Positions 17,245-25,214 of a stretch of DNA of 62,650 nucleotides are shown here, piece after piece. The notes under the pieces were generated by a model. It was not told the origin of the DNA. It saw only the letters and a list, made by a program, of their open reading frames with translations, and ran no database searches. A program made the translations under genes and the position numbers. Origin of the DNA: Bacteroidaceae bacterium (lineage in GTDB: Bacteria; Bacteroidota; Bacteroidia; Bacteroidales; Bacteroidaceae); assembly GCA_902362595.1 (NCBI GenBank), contig CABIXF010000022.1, positions 1 to 62,650 on the forward strand, given 5' to 3'. Numbering within the stretch: position 1 is the first letter of the stretch; every line of letters begins with the position of its first letter.

Positions 17245-17916
17245 TCAACGGTGCTCCCTGAACAGCTGCACCTTCACGCCGAACGAGAGGCGGAGAATGT
17301 CGCGCATCGAGAGACTCTTGTTGGTCACCTTGCTGATGAGGTACAGCTCGCAGGTGCTCAGCTCGTAGAAGAGGGAGACATGGCGCACCAGTTCGTGGCG
17401 GGGACTGAATCCGAACCGTTGCCCCACGAAGAGGTAGGGCCGCACCTTGGTGCTGAAGTTGTAGTATTTGTTGGGATAGCGTCCCGGCTCCTTCTTCCAG
17501 AACTCCTCGCCCGCAATGGTTGTGAAGTAGAGTCCGCAGTAGAAGGGTTCCGCCATCCAGTGCTCCTTGAAGCAGATGCTCCAGGGAATGTAGTTCTGCT
17601 TTACGGTGAAGGTGAGCCGGAACTTCTCGGCATATTTCGACGGGAGAAAACCCACGAGAAAGTCCGTTTCCCACTGGCAGCGGCGTCCGTAGTCCCAGCC
17701 TATACCCACCGAGTTGAGTCCCATCCCTCCGGCGAACTGCCATTTCAGGTGAGTGGGTTTCAGGCGTTCCCATCCTTCATAGCGCAGGTGCGTGCGCTGG
17801 TCCCACCGCCTTTCCCTGACGGTCGGAGCGACAGAGTCATTCTGTGCCTGCAAGGGCAGGAGCGTCATCGCGGCCAGTCCTCCCACCAGTATCCCTTTAA
17901 AAATTGACCACTTCAT
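17245..17916 (-). CDS. Hypothetical exported protein, possibly a small outer-membrane barrel
   Basis: The ATG at 17916 gives 223 residues with a clear signal peptide (IFKGILVGGLAAMTLLPLQAQ). The mature protein has many aromatic, alternating segments (HLKWQFAGGMGLNSVGIGWD, YNFSTKVRPYLFVGQRFGF) and ends with a strand-like tail, suggesting a beta-barrel. The longer upstream frame is not used because it lies inside the metallophosphoesterase gene. It overlaps that gene by 20 bp and is probably translated with it. No family recognised. Confidence 0.65.
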   Translation of the reverse strand: MKWSIFKGILVGGLAAMTLLPLQAQNDSVAPTVRERRWDQRTHLRYEGWERLKPTHLKWQFAGGMGLNSVGIGWDYGRRCQWETDFLVGFLPSKYAEKFRLTFTVKQNYIPWSICFKEHWMAEPFYCGLYFTTIAGEEFWKKEPGRYPNKYYNFSTKVRPYLFVGQRFGFSPRHELVRHVSLFYELSTCELYLISKVTNKSLSMRDILRLSFGVKVQLFREHR

Positions 17917-18736
17917 ACGCATAGCCGTCGGCATTAAGGGTGAATAACAGGTAAGCACGCTTCTTGGCACAGGTACACTCGTAGTATAGGATGCCGTCGT
18001 CGAAGAAATCATCCACACTGATATTGTGTCCGTGGCCGTAGACACAGAACTGCAGGTCGGGCATCTGCCGCAGGTAATACTCGAAATACTCCGCCAGGTT
18101 GTTGTTGAACTGCTCGGAGAAGGGGCCCGCATGCATGGCCACCACGGTCTTTTCCACCCCCTCGGGCACATTGTCGATTTCATTGCGGATATACTGGATG
18201 TTGGGCACAGCCGACGAGTTGTCGAACTCCAGAGCGTTGGTGTTCAGGCAGAGAAACCTTACGTTGCCGGCGGTGAAGGCAAAATCCTCCGTGCCGAATA
18301 TTTTGCGGTACACGTCGAGTCCCGTAGCCAGACAGTCGTGGTTGCCCAGCAGACAGACGTAAGGCACGTTCAGTCCGTTGAGAATGTCGCGCTGCTTCTC
18401 GAACTCCAGCTTCAGGCCGAAGTCGGACAAGTCGCCCGTGTGGACCACGAAGTCCAGGTCGCCCCTCCGGTTCAGTGCCTCCACGGCATCCTCCGTTTCG
18501 TCGTACCAGCGTTGTGTGTCGCTGATTACGGCAAACCGTATCTCGTCTTTTCCCCGGGTAGCCTTCTCGATTTGTTCGATGTGGCGGCGGTTCACGTCCG
18601 TCTCCCCGTCGATGTCCAGGTCGTACGGATGATATTCAATCATGTCGCATCCTCCCAGCAGCAAAGCCCACAGGCAGCCGTATATCAGCCGGAAGTGCAG
18701 GCGGAAGCAATGAGGGAGTGTCGGATAAGTACGCAT
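17897..18736 (-). CDS. Metallophosphoesterase lipoprotein
   Basis: From the ATG at 18736 the protein is 279 residues with a lipobox (LWALLLGGCDMIEY). Calcineurin-like motifs follow in order: FAVISDTQRW (DxxQ variant of DxH), DFVVHTGDLSDFG (GDxxD), CLLGNHDCLATG (GNHD), VVAMHAGPFSEQF, and VYGHGHNISVDD (GHxH). The first motif has Gln in place of the usual His. The substrate is unknown. The protein is likely attached to the outer membrane. A perfect -7 element lies just upstream. Confidence 0.88.
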   Translation of the reverse strand: MRTYPTLPHCFRLHFRLIYGCLWALLLGGCDMIEYHPYDLDIDGETDVNRRHIEQIEKATRGKDEIRFAVISDTQRWYDETEDAVEALNRRGDLDFVVHTGDLSDFGLKLEFEKQRDILNGLNVPYVCLLGNHDCLATGLDVYRKIFGTEDFAFTAGNVRFLCLNTNALEFDNSSAVPNIQYIRNEIDNVPEGVEKTVVAMHAGPFSEQFNNNLAEYFEYYLRQMPDLQFCVYGHGHNISVDDFFDDGILYYECTCAKKRAYLLFTLNADGYAYEVVNF

Positions 18737-18757
18737 AAGCAATTCATTTTGTGCATG

Positions 18758-18765
18758 CAAAGGTA
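18758..18765 (-). promoter_or_regulatory. -7 element for the metallophosphoesterase operon
   Basis: The minus strand reads TACCTTTG, a perfect TAnnTTTG, 22 bp before the ATG at 18736. No clear -33 box. Confidence 0.5.
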
Positions 18766-18919
18766 AGTCACAAATGCGGTTCGTCCGTTTTTCAGAAAGT
18801 CGGATTTTCTGTCCTGAAAGTCGGTATTTTCTTTGCAAAGAACATTTTGCACACTTATCCGGCAGTCAGGGGGAGGCCTTTCAGCCCCTTCCTGTGAGGT
18901 CTGGCGGGAGCCGCTCCGG

Positions 18920-19369
18920 TTACCACTTCACCGGCTCCTGCAGAATCTGTCCGTCGGTGGCATCCTGCGCCGTGAACGCGTTCGCCTTGTACTGCACGCA
19001 AATCATCACCAGCGGTTCCGTGCCGTGGTTGCGCACCGAGCGCTTGCCTTCGGGAGCCACGCGTACCACGCTTCCTTCCGCCACGGGGAATACTTGTCCG
19101 TCTACCTGAAATTCACCCTTCCCGCTCACGAAGATATACAGTTCCTCGTGCGTCTGGTGCGTGTGAAGGAAACCGGTCTCCTTTCCCGGGGCGAACGACT
19201 GGAACGAGATTTCCGCGCCCGTAGTCTGCAACGTCTGTCCCATGAACACCTTTCCCTGGATTTCCATTCCCGGAGCTACCGGCAATACATACTCGTTCAA
19301 CTCGCTGAATGAACCTGTGGATACGGCGGAAAAATGTGCGCCTGCTGCAATTTGCTGAATCTGTTTCAT
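18920..19369 (-). CDS. Cupin-domain protein
   Basis: A 149-residue single-domain cupin. Metal-binding motif 1 is GFLHTHQTHEELYIFVSGKG (HxHxxxEE-type) and motif 2 is PEGKRSVRNHGTEPLVMIC. No signal peptide, so cytoplasmic. It is divergent from the SnoaL-like gene across a 369-bp region with several GTTAC repeats, and an HxlR regulator is close by. This makes a small redox- or electrophile-responsive group plausible, but the substrate is unknown. A CACCTTTG near-match -7 lies at 19398-19405 (minus). Confidence 0.85.
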   Translation of the reverse strand: MKQIQQIAAGAHFSAVSTGSFSELNEYVLPVAPGMEIQGKVFMGQTLQTTGAEISFQSFAPGKETGFLHTHQTHEELYIFVSGKGEFQVDGQVFPVAEGSVVRVAPEGKRSVRNHGTEPLVMICVQYKANAFTAQDATDGQILQEPVKW

Positions 19370-19444
19370 AGTGTAACTGTTTTAATGATTTCGACAGCAA
19401 AGGTGGACGATTCTTTTGTCTCATACAAGAAGGGAGTTGAATGT

Positions 19445-19618
19445 AAGTAAGTTACTTTCAGGTTACTAATGTTCATTACGAGCCGGTTACGTCCGGCAGA
19501 TTTAGATTTTTTTAGCAGAGGATATCCCGGATGGCAGACAAAAAATTTTTTCTTTCCACAACCGGCTGACATCCAGTAAAAGTGAGAAAAAGGTTACTAT
19601 GCGGAAGAAATGTAACCT
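19445..19618. promoter_or_regulatory. GTTAC/GTAAC repeats between the cupin and SnoaL-like genes
   Basis: The 369-bp divergent region has no gene. It holds AAGTAA-G-TTACTT (19445-19457), AGGTTACTAA (19460-19469), and the inverted pair AGGTTAC (19591-19597) / GTAACCT (19612-19618) with a 14-bp spacer. The last pair ends 2 bp before the -33 box of the SnoaL-like gene. These are candidate operators, perhaps for the nearby HxlR protein. Confidence 0.45.
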
Positions 19619-19619
19619 C

Positions 19620-19650
19620 TTGTCTGTCAGGAAAGAAAACGCTAAGTTTG
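19620..19650 (+). promoter_or_regulatory. Promoter of the SnoaL-like gene
   Basis: TTG (19620-19622), a 20-bp spacer, then TAAGTTTG (19643-19650), a perfect Bacteroides -7. The ATG is at 19739, leaving a leader of about 80 nt. Confidence 0.65.
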
Positions 19651-19738
19651 CACCGTAAACGTTACGGAAGGCCGCATCCCGCAGGCATTTCCTGCACCGG
19701 AAACTTCCGCGGCCCGACCCTTTAAAGAAACAAGTAAG

Positions 19739-20200
19739 ATGATGAAAAATGAAGTAACTCCCGAACAGGCATCCGTCCTGGAAAAAAACAAACAAGTCAT
19801 GCAACAGTTTATCCGCTTCATCAACACGGGCGACCGCTCGGTAGGTGAAGCCATTATTGCCCCCGAAGTGATTTTCTATGCCCCCACATCGCCGGAGCCG
19901 CTGCACGGTTTTGAAGGCTATATGGACGTGCTCCGCATGATGCGCGGTGCCATGCCCGATGTACAGTGGAAAGCCGAAGAAGTCATTGCAGAAGGCGACA
20001 AAGTGATGATTCGTTTCACGATGAGCGGCACCCAGACCCAGCCTTTTATGGGCATGCCCGCCACCGGCAAACCCGTTCGTGTGACGGCCATGAACATCTA
20101 CGAGCTGAAAGACGGCAAGATTGTCCGCGAACATGGTGTGCCCGACCTCTTCAGCATGCTGATGCAGCTCGGCATGCTGCCTGCACCGGGAAGCAAGTGA
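19739..20200 (+). CDS. SnoaL-like / ester cyclase family protein
   Basis: A 153-residue NTF2-fold protein: FIRFINTGDRSVGEAIIAPE, LHGFEGYMDVLRMMRGAMPD, DKVMIRFTMSGTQTQPFMGM, MNIYELKDGKIVREHGVPDL. These are the classic SnoaL/ester-cyclase landmarks. No signal peptide. It is flanked by a divergent cupin gene and a convergent HxlR regulator gene. In many bacteria HxlR regulators control neighbouring detoxification enzymes, so the same is inferred here. Substrate unknown. Confidence 0.88.
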   Translation: MMKNEVTPEQASVLEKNKQVMQQFIRFINTGDRSVGEAIIAPEVIFYAPTSPEPLHGFEGYMDVLRMMRGAMPDVQWKAEEVIAEGDKVMIRFTMSGTQTQPFMGMPATGKPVRVTAMNIYELKDGKIVREHGVPDLFSMLMQLGMLPAPGSK

Positions 20201-20223
20201 TTCTTCCGTGAGGAAAGAAGCTG

Positions 20224-20601
20224 CTACTCTTCTTCGGCAGCTTCGAACTCCTCCCGGTGTTTCACGATGGATTTCATGTGCTTCTGTGCCCAGTCGGTCA
20301 GCTGGACGATGAAAGGCACCAGCGAGTGTCCCGTCTCCGTCAGGCTGTACTCCACCTTGGGAGGCACCTCGGGATACACCTTCCGGTTCACCAGTCCGTC
20401 GGCCTCCAGCGTACGGAGCGTGCCCGACAGTACCCGCGACGACACATCCGGAATCAGTCTCCCTAGCTCGCTGAAACGCAGCACCTCGTGCTCACTTAAA
20501 ATCAGAATGACCAGCAAGGCCCATTTGTTGCCGAAGCGGGCAATCACGTTCCGCACCGGGCAGATTTCGATAATGGTATTCTTTTCTTCCTTCTTTCTCA
20601 T
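20224..20601 (-). CDS. HxlR family winged-helix transcriptional regulator
   Basis: The 125-residue protein has the HxlR domain: the conserved Cys in IIEICPVRNVIARFGNKWAL, RFSELGRLIPDVSSRVLSGT (recognition helix) and the wing PPKVEYSLTETGHSLVPFI. The conserved cysteine before the helix-turn-helix can act as a redox or electrophile sensor in this family. It is convergent with the SnoaL-like gene and divergent from fldA. Confidence 0.93.
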   Translation of the reverse strand: MRKKEEKNTIIEICPVRNVIARFGNKWALLVILILSEHEVLRFSELGRLIPDVSSRVLSGTLRTLEADGLVNRKVYPEVPPKVEYSLTETGHSLVPFIVQLTDWAQKHMKSIVKHREEFEAAEEE

Positions 20602-20702
20602 GGTTTATTCCTTTTGCCGGAGTGTCGGCCTTTTCGTTTTTCTGCCCAAAGTTAGCAAATAACCCGCAGATACCGCCCCGCAAAAATCCCAATTTTTAGG
20701 TA

Positions 20703-20733
20703 TTTCAAATCCGCGCCGGAAGCCGTTACTTTG
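20703..20733 (+). promoter_or_regulatory. Promoter of the flavodoxin gene
   Basis: TTTC (20703-20706), 19-bp spacer, TTACTTTG (20726-20733; 7/8 match to TAnnTTTG). The ATG at 20762 follows after 28 bp. Confidence 0.55.
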
Positions 20734-20761
20734 CTGTGTCAAATCAAACATGTAGCATAAT

Positions 20762-21268
20762 ATGAAGAAAACAGGTATTTTTTATGGCTCCACCACCGGC
20801 ACCACTGAGTCGGTGGCCCGCCTGATAGCAGACAAGCTGGGCATTGCCCCGGCAGACGTACACGAAGTGACCAAGCTCGATACGGCCCTGGCCGAAAGTT
20901 ACGAGGCCCTGATTCTGGGCACCTCCACCTGGGGCGACGGCGAGTTGCAGGACGACTGGTACGACGGACTCAAGGTGCTGCAAGGCGCCAATCTCTCCGG
21001 CAAGATAGTGGCCCTTTTCGGCTGCGGCGATTCCGAGTCTTATTCCGACACCTTCTGCGACGCCATGGGCCTCCTCTATGAAGGCCTGAAAGACAGCGGA
21101 TGCACCTTCGTGGGCGCCGTGGACGACAGCGGTTACACCTATTCCGCCTCCGTGGCCGCAGCCGACGGAAAGTTCGTGGGGCTGGCCCTCGACGACGTGA
21201 ACGAAAGCGACCGGACCGACGACCGTGTGAGCGCATGGGCCGCACAGCTCCAAGCCGAACTGGCCTGA
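20762..21268 (+). CDS. fldA: Flavodoxin
   Basis: A 168-residue long-chain flavodoxin. The FMN phosphate loop is GIFYGSTTGTTESVARLIAD, followed by LILGTSTWGDGELQDDWYDG and IVALFGCGDSESYSDTFCDA, the two isoalloxazine-binding loops. It carries electrons at low potential in the cytoplasm and can replace ferredoxin. It is followed by a DUF2023 gene, a common pairing in Bacteroidales. Confidence 0.96.
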   Translation: MKKTGIFYGSTTGTTESVARLIADKLGIAPADVHEVTKLDTALAESYEALILGTSTWGDGELQDDWYDGLKVLQGANLSGKIVALFGCGDSESYSDTFCDAMGLLYEGLKDSGCTFVGAVDDSGYTYSASVAAADGKFVGLALDDVNESDRTDDRVSAWAAQLQAELA

Positions 21269-21306
21269 TCATATCTCTCTCAATCTTTCTTCTAAATCCG
21301 TAACCT

Positions 21307-21666
21307 ATGATGACCCCTGATATTCATCCCGTGGAACTGAAAGTCTTTCTCAACCACATCTATGAGCTGAAGAAAGGCGTGCGACAGATGGTGCTGTACA
21401 CCACGAACAAACGCTACGAAGATTTTGCCGTGAAACGCCTGCGAAGCCAGCGCATCCAGTTTGTGATTCAGCCGGTGGACGACGAGCGCATCAATCTCTT
21501 TTTCGGCAAGGCAGAGTGCATCGACGCCATCCGCCTGATGGTGACGCGCCCCCTGAACCGCCTCACGCCCGAAGAGGATTTCATCTTGGGGGCCATGCTG
21601 GGTTATGACATCTGTGCCCAGTGCAAGCGCTATTGCACCCGCAAGACACGGAAAATGGGAGCCTGA
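21307..21666 (+). CDS. DUF2023 family protein
   Basis: A 119-residue soluble protein: [80 protein letters not shown]. The C-terminus has CAQCKRYC, a cysteine cluster that might bind a metal or take part in redox exchange with flavodoxin; that is inference. It lies 38 bp after fldA in the same orientation. Confidence 0.88.
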   Translation: MMTPDIHPVELKVFLNHIYELKKGVRQMVLYTTNKRYEDFAVKRLRSQRIQFVIQPVDDERINLFFGKAECIDAIRLMVTRPLNRLTPEEDFILGAMLGYDICAQCKRYCTRKTRKMGA

Positions 21667-21686
21667 CCGGGCTCCCATTCTTTCTT
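21657..21686 (+). terminator. Terminator after fldA-DUF2023
   Basis: GGGAGCC (21657-21663) pairs with GGCTCCC (21670-21676), then ATTCTTTCTT. The left arm lies in the last codons of the DUF2023 gene, and the tail reaches the stop of the convergent HIUase gene. Confidence 0.5.
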
Positions 21687-22092
21687 AATTCCCTCTGTAC
21701 GTAGAATATCCGTAAGGCGAAAGCGTGATGGGCACGTGGTAGTGCTTGCCGTCCTTGATTTCGAACACCACCTCGATGAAGGGGTAGAACGACGGCTGCT
21801 GCAGCCGCTCGAAGTAGGGCGCCACGTGATACGTCAGGCGGTAGATACCCTTGTGGGCCTCCGTTCCTTCCAGAAAATCCTTCACCCGTCCGTTCTCGTC
21901 CGTCAGTTTCTCTTCCAGCAACGCCCAAGTCTTGCTGTCCGGCTGAAGTTGCGAGAGACTGATTTTCACACCCGCCGCAGGCTGTCCCTGCTGGATGTCC
22001 AGAATGTGGCTCGAAAGTTGGTACGTCTTTTCCTGTGCGAAACCCACCAGGCTCCACACCAGCAGACAGAAAGTCCAGAATAGTTTCTTCAT
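21685..22092 (-). CDS. Hydroxyisourate hydrolase-like (transthyretin-like) exported protein
   Basis: With the ATG at 22092 the protein is 135 residues and starts with a signal peptide (LFWTFCLLVWSLVGFAQ). The mature domain fits the HIUase/transthyretin fold: LSSHILDIQQGQPAAGVKIS, TDENGRVKDFLEG, YRLTYHVAPYFER, HYHVPITLSPYGYSTYRGN. It ends YRGN where family members end YRGS. HIUases hydrolyse 5-hydroxyisourate in urate breakdown; export and the changed last residue leave the activity uncertain. No purine-catabolism neighbours are present. Confidence 0.85.
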   Translation of the reverse strand: MKKLFWTFCLLVWSLVGFAQEKTYQLSSHILDIQQGQPAAGVKISLSQLQPDSKTWALLEEKLTDENGRVKDFLEGTEAHKGIYRLTYHVAPYFERLQQPSFYPFIEVVFEIKDGKHYHVPITLSPYGYSTYRGN

Positions 22093-22261
22093 GATTTTTT
22101 CAGTTAAGGGGTTAAACAAGATTCAAACAAGATTGTAACGGTTACAAATATGGCGATTTTCCTCCTTTCCGCCAAGTTTCCCCTTCCGATGCCCCGCCGA
22201 TTTTGAGGTTATTAACTAAACTCCTGCCGTACGTGTGCCGTTTCGCTTGTATTTTTGCGCC

Positions 22262-22627
22262 ATGAAATACATCTACCTGCCCCTCGGATTCCTGTCGCTG
22301 GCCCTGGGCCTTGCCGGCATCTTTCTGCCCGTGCTGCCCACCACACCCTTTCTGCTGCTGTCGGCCGCCCTCTTTTTCCGCAGCTCGCCGAGAGCCTACC
22401 AGTGGCTGATGAACCACCGTCTGCTGGGCCCCTACATCCGCGATTTCCGGGAGTCGCGTGCCATCCCCCTGCGTGCCAAGGTGATTGCCCTGAGCCTGCT
22501 GTGGCTCACCTCCCTGCACTGCATCTTCCTGGTGTTCGATGCCCTCTGGCTCAAGGCGATGATGCTCGCCGTGGCCGTGGGAGTGACCCTTTATCTCTGT
22601 TCCTTCAAAACCAAACGAAATGACTGA
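22262..22627 (+). CDS. DUF454 (YbaN-like) inner-membrane protein
   Basis: From the ATG at 22262 the protein is 121 residues: MKYIYLPLGFLSLALGLAGI, then LPVLPTTPFLLLSAALFFRS (the DUF454 signature), WLMNHRLLGPYIRDF and two further helices. Its stop overlaps the pabB start by 8 bp, so it is the first gene of a pabB-pabC operon. Function unknown. Confidence 0.9.
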   Translation: MKYIYLPLGFLSLALGLAGIFLPVLPTTPFLLLSAALFFRSSPRAYQWLMNHRLLGPYIRDFRESRAIPLRAKVIALSLLWLTSLHCIFLVFDALWLKAMMLAVAVGVTLYLCSFKTKRND

Positions 22628-23624
22628 TACCCTCTCTTTCTGCGGACGTGAGGAAGCCGCCGCCCGCATGAACCGCTTCGGAGGCGAAGGCCGTCCGTTC
22701 TTTTTCCTGATAGACTATGCCGGCGAGCAATGCCTGGTGGAAGAACCCCACTGCCTGCCGCCCTCGGAACTGCTGTTTGCCTTTCCGGGTGCCACGAACG
22801 TGCCGGAGGAGGACTGCCGTACCCCGTATCCCGCCACCTTCCGCTGGGACTCCCGCCCGATGTCGTTTGCGACCTACCGCCGCGGGTTTGACCTCGTACA
22901 CCGTCACCTGCACGGCGGCAACTCCTTCCTGGTGAACTACACCTGCGCCACCCCCGTCGACACCGACCTCACCCTGCGGCAGGTGTTCGACCACGCCCGC
23001 GCTCCCTACAAGCTCTGGCTGCACCGCCGCTTCGTGGTCTTCTCGCCCGAAACCTTCGTGCGGATAGCCGACGGCTTCATCTATTCCCATCCCATGAAGG
23101 GCACGATGGATGCCACGCTGCCTGCAGCCCGCGAACGCCTGCTGGCCGACCCGAAGGAAGCCGCCGAGCACGCCACCATCACCGACCTTATCCGCAACGA
23201 CCTGAGCCGCTTCGCCACCGAAGTGACCGTGACCCGCTACCGCTACCTCGACGAGCTGCACACCCATCGCGGACCCCTGCTCCAGATGAGCTCCGAAATC
23301 CGCGGCCGCCTGCCCGAAGACTATCCCTCGCGGCTGGGTGATTTGTTCTTCAGCCTCCTGCCCGCAGGGTCCATCACCGGCGCCCCGAAGCCCCGCACCG
23401 TGCAGATTATCCGCGAAGTCGAGACCCACGACCGCGGTTTCTACACCGGTGTGACCGGCTACTTCGACGGACGCCACCTGGACAGCGCCGTGCTCATCCG
23501 CTTCCTGGAACAGCAGTCGGACGGCACGAAGCAGTTCAAGAGCGGGGGAGGCATCACCTTCCGCAGCGAAGCCCGAAACGAATACGAAGAAATGAAACAG
23601 AAAGTCTATGTGCCTCTTTATTGA
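22620..23624 (+). CDS. pabB: Aminodeoxychorismate synthase component I
   Basis: A 334-residue chorismate-binding enzyme, converting chorismate and ammonia to 4-amino-4-deoxychorismate for folate synthesis. Key segments are GNSFLVNYTCATPV, YSHPMKGTMDATLP, ATITDLIRNDLSRFATEV, LLPAGSITGAPKPRTVQIIR and KSGGGITFRSEARNEYEEM. It is short because the N-terminal lid region is reduced, as is usual in Bacteroidetes. It overlaps DUF454 upstream (8 bp) and pabC downstream (17 bp). No pabA glutaminase subunit is in the window. Confidence 0.93.
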   Translation: MTDTLSFCGREEAAARMNRFGGEGRPFFFLIDYAGEQCLVEEPHCLPPSELLFAFPGATNVPEEDCRTPYPATFRWDSRPMSFATYRRGFDLVHRHLHGGNSFLVNYTCATPVDTDLTLRQVFDHARAPYKLWLHRRFVVFSPETFVRIADGFIYSHPMKGTMDATLPAARERLLADPKEAAEHATITDLIRNDLSRFATEVTVTRYRYLDELHTHRGPLLQMSSEIRGRLPEDYPSRLGDLFFSLLPAGSITGAPKPRTVQIIREVETHDRGFYTGVTGYFDGRHLDSAVLIRFLEQQSDGTKQFKSGGGITFRSEARNEYEEMKQKVYVPLY

Positions 23625-24198
23625 AACCCTCCGCATTGAAGACGGCAAGGTGTGGCATGCCCCGCTGCACGACCGCCGCCTGAACGACACGCGCCGTGCC
23701 TTCTTCGGCCCCGTGCCCGACCTTCACGTGACGGATTACCTCCGTCCGGAAGCCTACACGGAACGCACCCGCTGCCGCCTGACCTACGCCCGCGACATGG
23801 TCCGCGTGGAATACTTTCCCTACCGCGTCCGCCCCGTACACCGTCTGCAACTCGTGGTGCGCGACAATCTCGACTACCGCTACAAACGGGCCGACCGCCG
23901 CGTGCTCGACGAAGTCTTTGCCCTCCGCGCCCAGGCCGACGACGTGCTCATCGTCCGCCACGGACTCCTCACCGACACCTCCATCGCCAACATCGCCCTC
24001 TGGGACGGATGCGAGTGGTACACCCCCGCACGTCCCCTGCTGGAAGGAACCCAGCGCCGCCACCTCCTCGACACCGGACAGATAAAAGAAACGGACATCC
24101 CGGCCGCCTCCCTCGGAAGCTACCGGCACATCCGTCTGTTCAACGCCCTGATTCCCTTCGGCGAGGTGGAACTCCCCGTGAGCCAGGTGCTATATTAA
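23608..24198 (+). CDS. pabC: Class IV aminotransferase, probable aminodeoxychorismate lyase
   Basis: A 196-residue PLP enzyme of fold type IV. The Schiff-base lysine is probably in DYRYKRADRRVLDEVFAL. The cofactor-binding part is DDVLIVRHGLLTDTSIANIA followed by WYTPARPLLEGTQRRHLLDT. It is shorter than E. coli PabC (about 270 residues). The overlap with pabB strongly supports a role in releasing 4-aminobenzoate and pyruvate from aminodeoxychorismate. Confidence 0.88.
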   Translation: MCLFIETLRIEDGKVWHAPLHDRRLNDTRRAFFGPVPDLHVTDYLRPEAYTERTRCRLTYARDMVRVEYFPYRVRPVHRLQLVVRDNLDYRYKRADRRVLDEVFALRAQADDVLIVRHGLLTDTSIANIALWDGCEWYTPARPLLEGTQRRHLLDTGQIKETDIPAASLGSYRHIRLFNALIPFGEVELPVSQVLY

Positions 24199-24209
24199 TT
24201 TCTTTCGCG

Positions 24210-25214
24210 TCACTCCACCAGCTCGTAGCTGCTGATTTGAATCGGCATGTCGAGGTTGTGGAGCACCTTCTCCAGCATAATCCCCTCCAGGTTGTCGTAC
24301 TCATAGCCGAACGTAGCCCGGATGCCCTGCAAGATGAACTGCGTGGCCCGGTCGAGCGCAATCGGCAGACTGTCGCCCTGCATCAGCGAGCCCGTGATGA
24401 CACTCGTGAACGTGTCGCCCGTGCCCGGATAGTGCGCCGGTAGATACGGGCAAGTCACCTTCCAGTAACGGTCGCCAAAGCGGTTGTACGCATAGACCGA
24501 CGTCGAGCGCGGGTCGCCGCTCACCGGCACGCTCGTGGCAATCACGATGGCCGGTCCCTGGTCCGACAGCGTCTTCAGCGCCTGCTTCAGTTCCGCATCC
24601 GTCAGCTCCTCCCGGAACGGCATGTCCAGCAAGTAGTACAGCTCCGTCAGGTTCGGCGTGATGACATCCGCCAGCCGGATCAGCTTCCGCATCTCCGTCA
24701 CCATCTCCTCGGTGATGCCCTTGTAGAGATGCCCGTTGTCGCCCAGTACCGGGTCGACCACCACCATGTCGTTTTCGCCGCGGAACTTTTGGATGAACTC
24801 CTCCACAATCTGCGCCTGCTGCGGCGAGCCCAAGTAGCCCGTGTAGAACGTGTCGAAGTGCACGTTCATCTTCTCCCAGTGCGCGATGATGTGCTTCATC
24901 TCCTCCGTCAGGTCGAGGAAGGAGTAGGAAGGGTACTGCGTGTGCGTGGACAGCACCGCCGTGGGCAGCGGACACACCTGGAATCCCATGGACGAGAGCA
25001 CCGGGATGACCGCCATCAGCGATACGTGGCCCACCCCCGACAGGTCGTGTACGGCGGCCACCTTCTTCACCTGATTTTTCAGGAAACCTCCCGTCCGTTG
25101 AGGCGTTTCCGTCGGAGCCGTCGGCTTTTTCTTCTTGTACTTCCGTTCCTTTTCCCAGGCCGCTTTCCGTGCCTGATACGCTTCATATTGTCGTTCAATG
25201 TAATTGTCTGCCAT
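24210..25214 (-). CDS. Pyridoxal/pyridoxamine kinase family protein
   Basis: A 334-residue ribokinase-fold protein: VHDLSGVGHVSLMAVIPVLS, FDTFYTGYLGSPQQAQIVEE, MVVVDPVLGDNGHLYKGITE, DVITPNLTELYYLLD and the ATP/anion-hole motif HYPGTGDTFTSVITGSLMQG with its catalytic Asp. It phosphorylates pyridoxal, pyridoxine or pyridoxamine, or a related substrate. The first 50 residues are a charged, Lys-rich extension (KERKYKKKKPTAP) not usual in the family; an internal start near MAVIP would break the fold, so the long form is kept. It is convergent with pabC. Confidence 0.88.
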   Translation of the reverse strand: MADNYIERQYEAYQARKAAWEKERKYKKKKPTAPTETPQRTGGFLKNQVKKVAAVHDLSGVGHVSLMAVIPVLSSMGFQVCPLPTAVLSTHTQYPSYSFLDLTEEMKHIIAHWEKMNVHFDTFYTGYLGSPQQAQIVEEFIQKFRGENDMVVVDPVLGDNGHLYKGITEEMVTEMRKLIRLADVITPNLTELYYLLDMPFREELTDAELKQALKTLSDQGPAIVIATSVPVSGDPRSTSVYAYNRFGDRYWKVTCPYLPAHYPGTGDTFTSVITGSLMQGDSLPIALDRATQFILQGIRATFGYEYDNLEGIMLEKVLHNLDMPIQISSYELVE

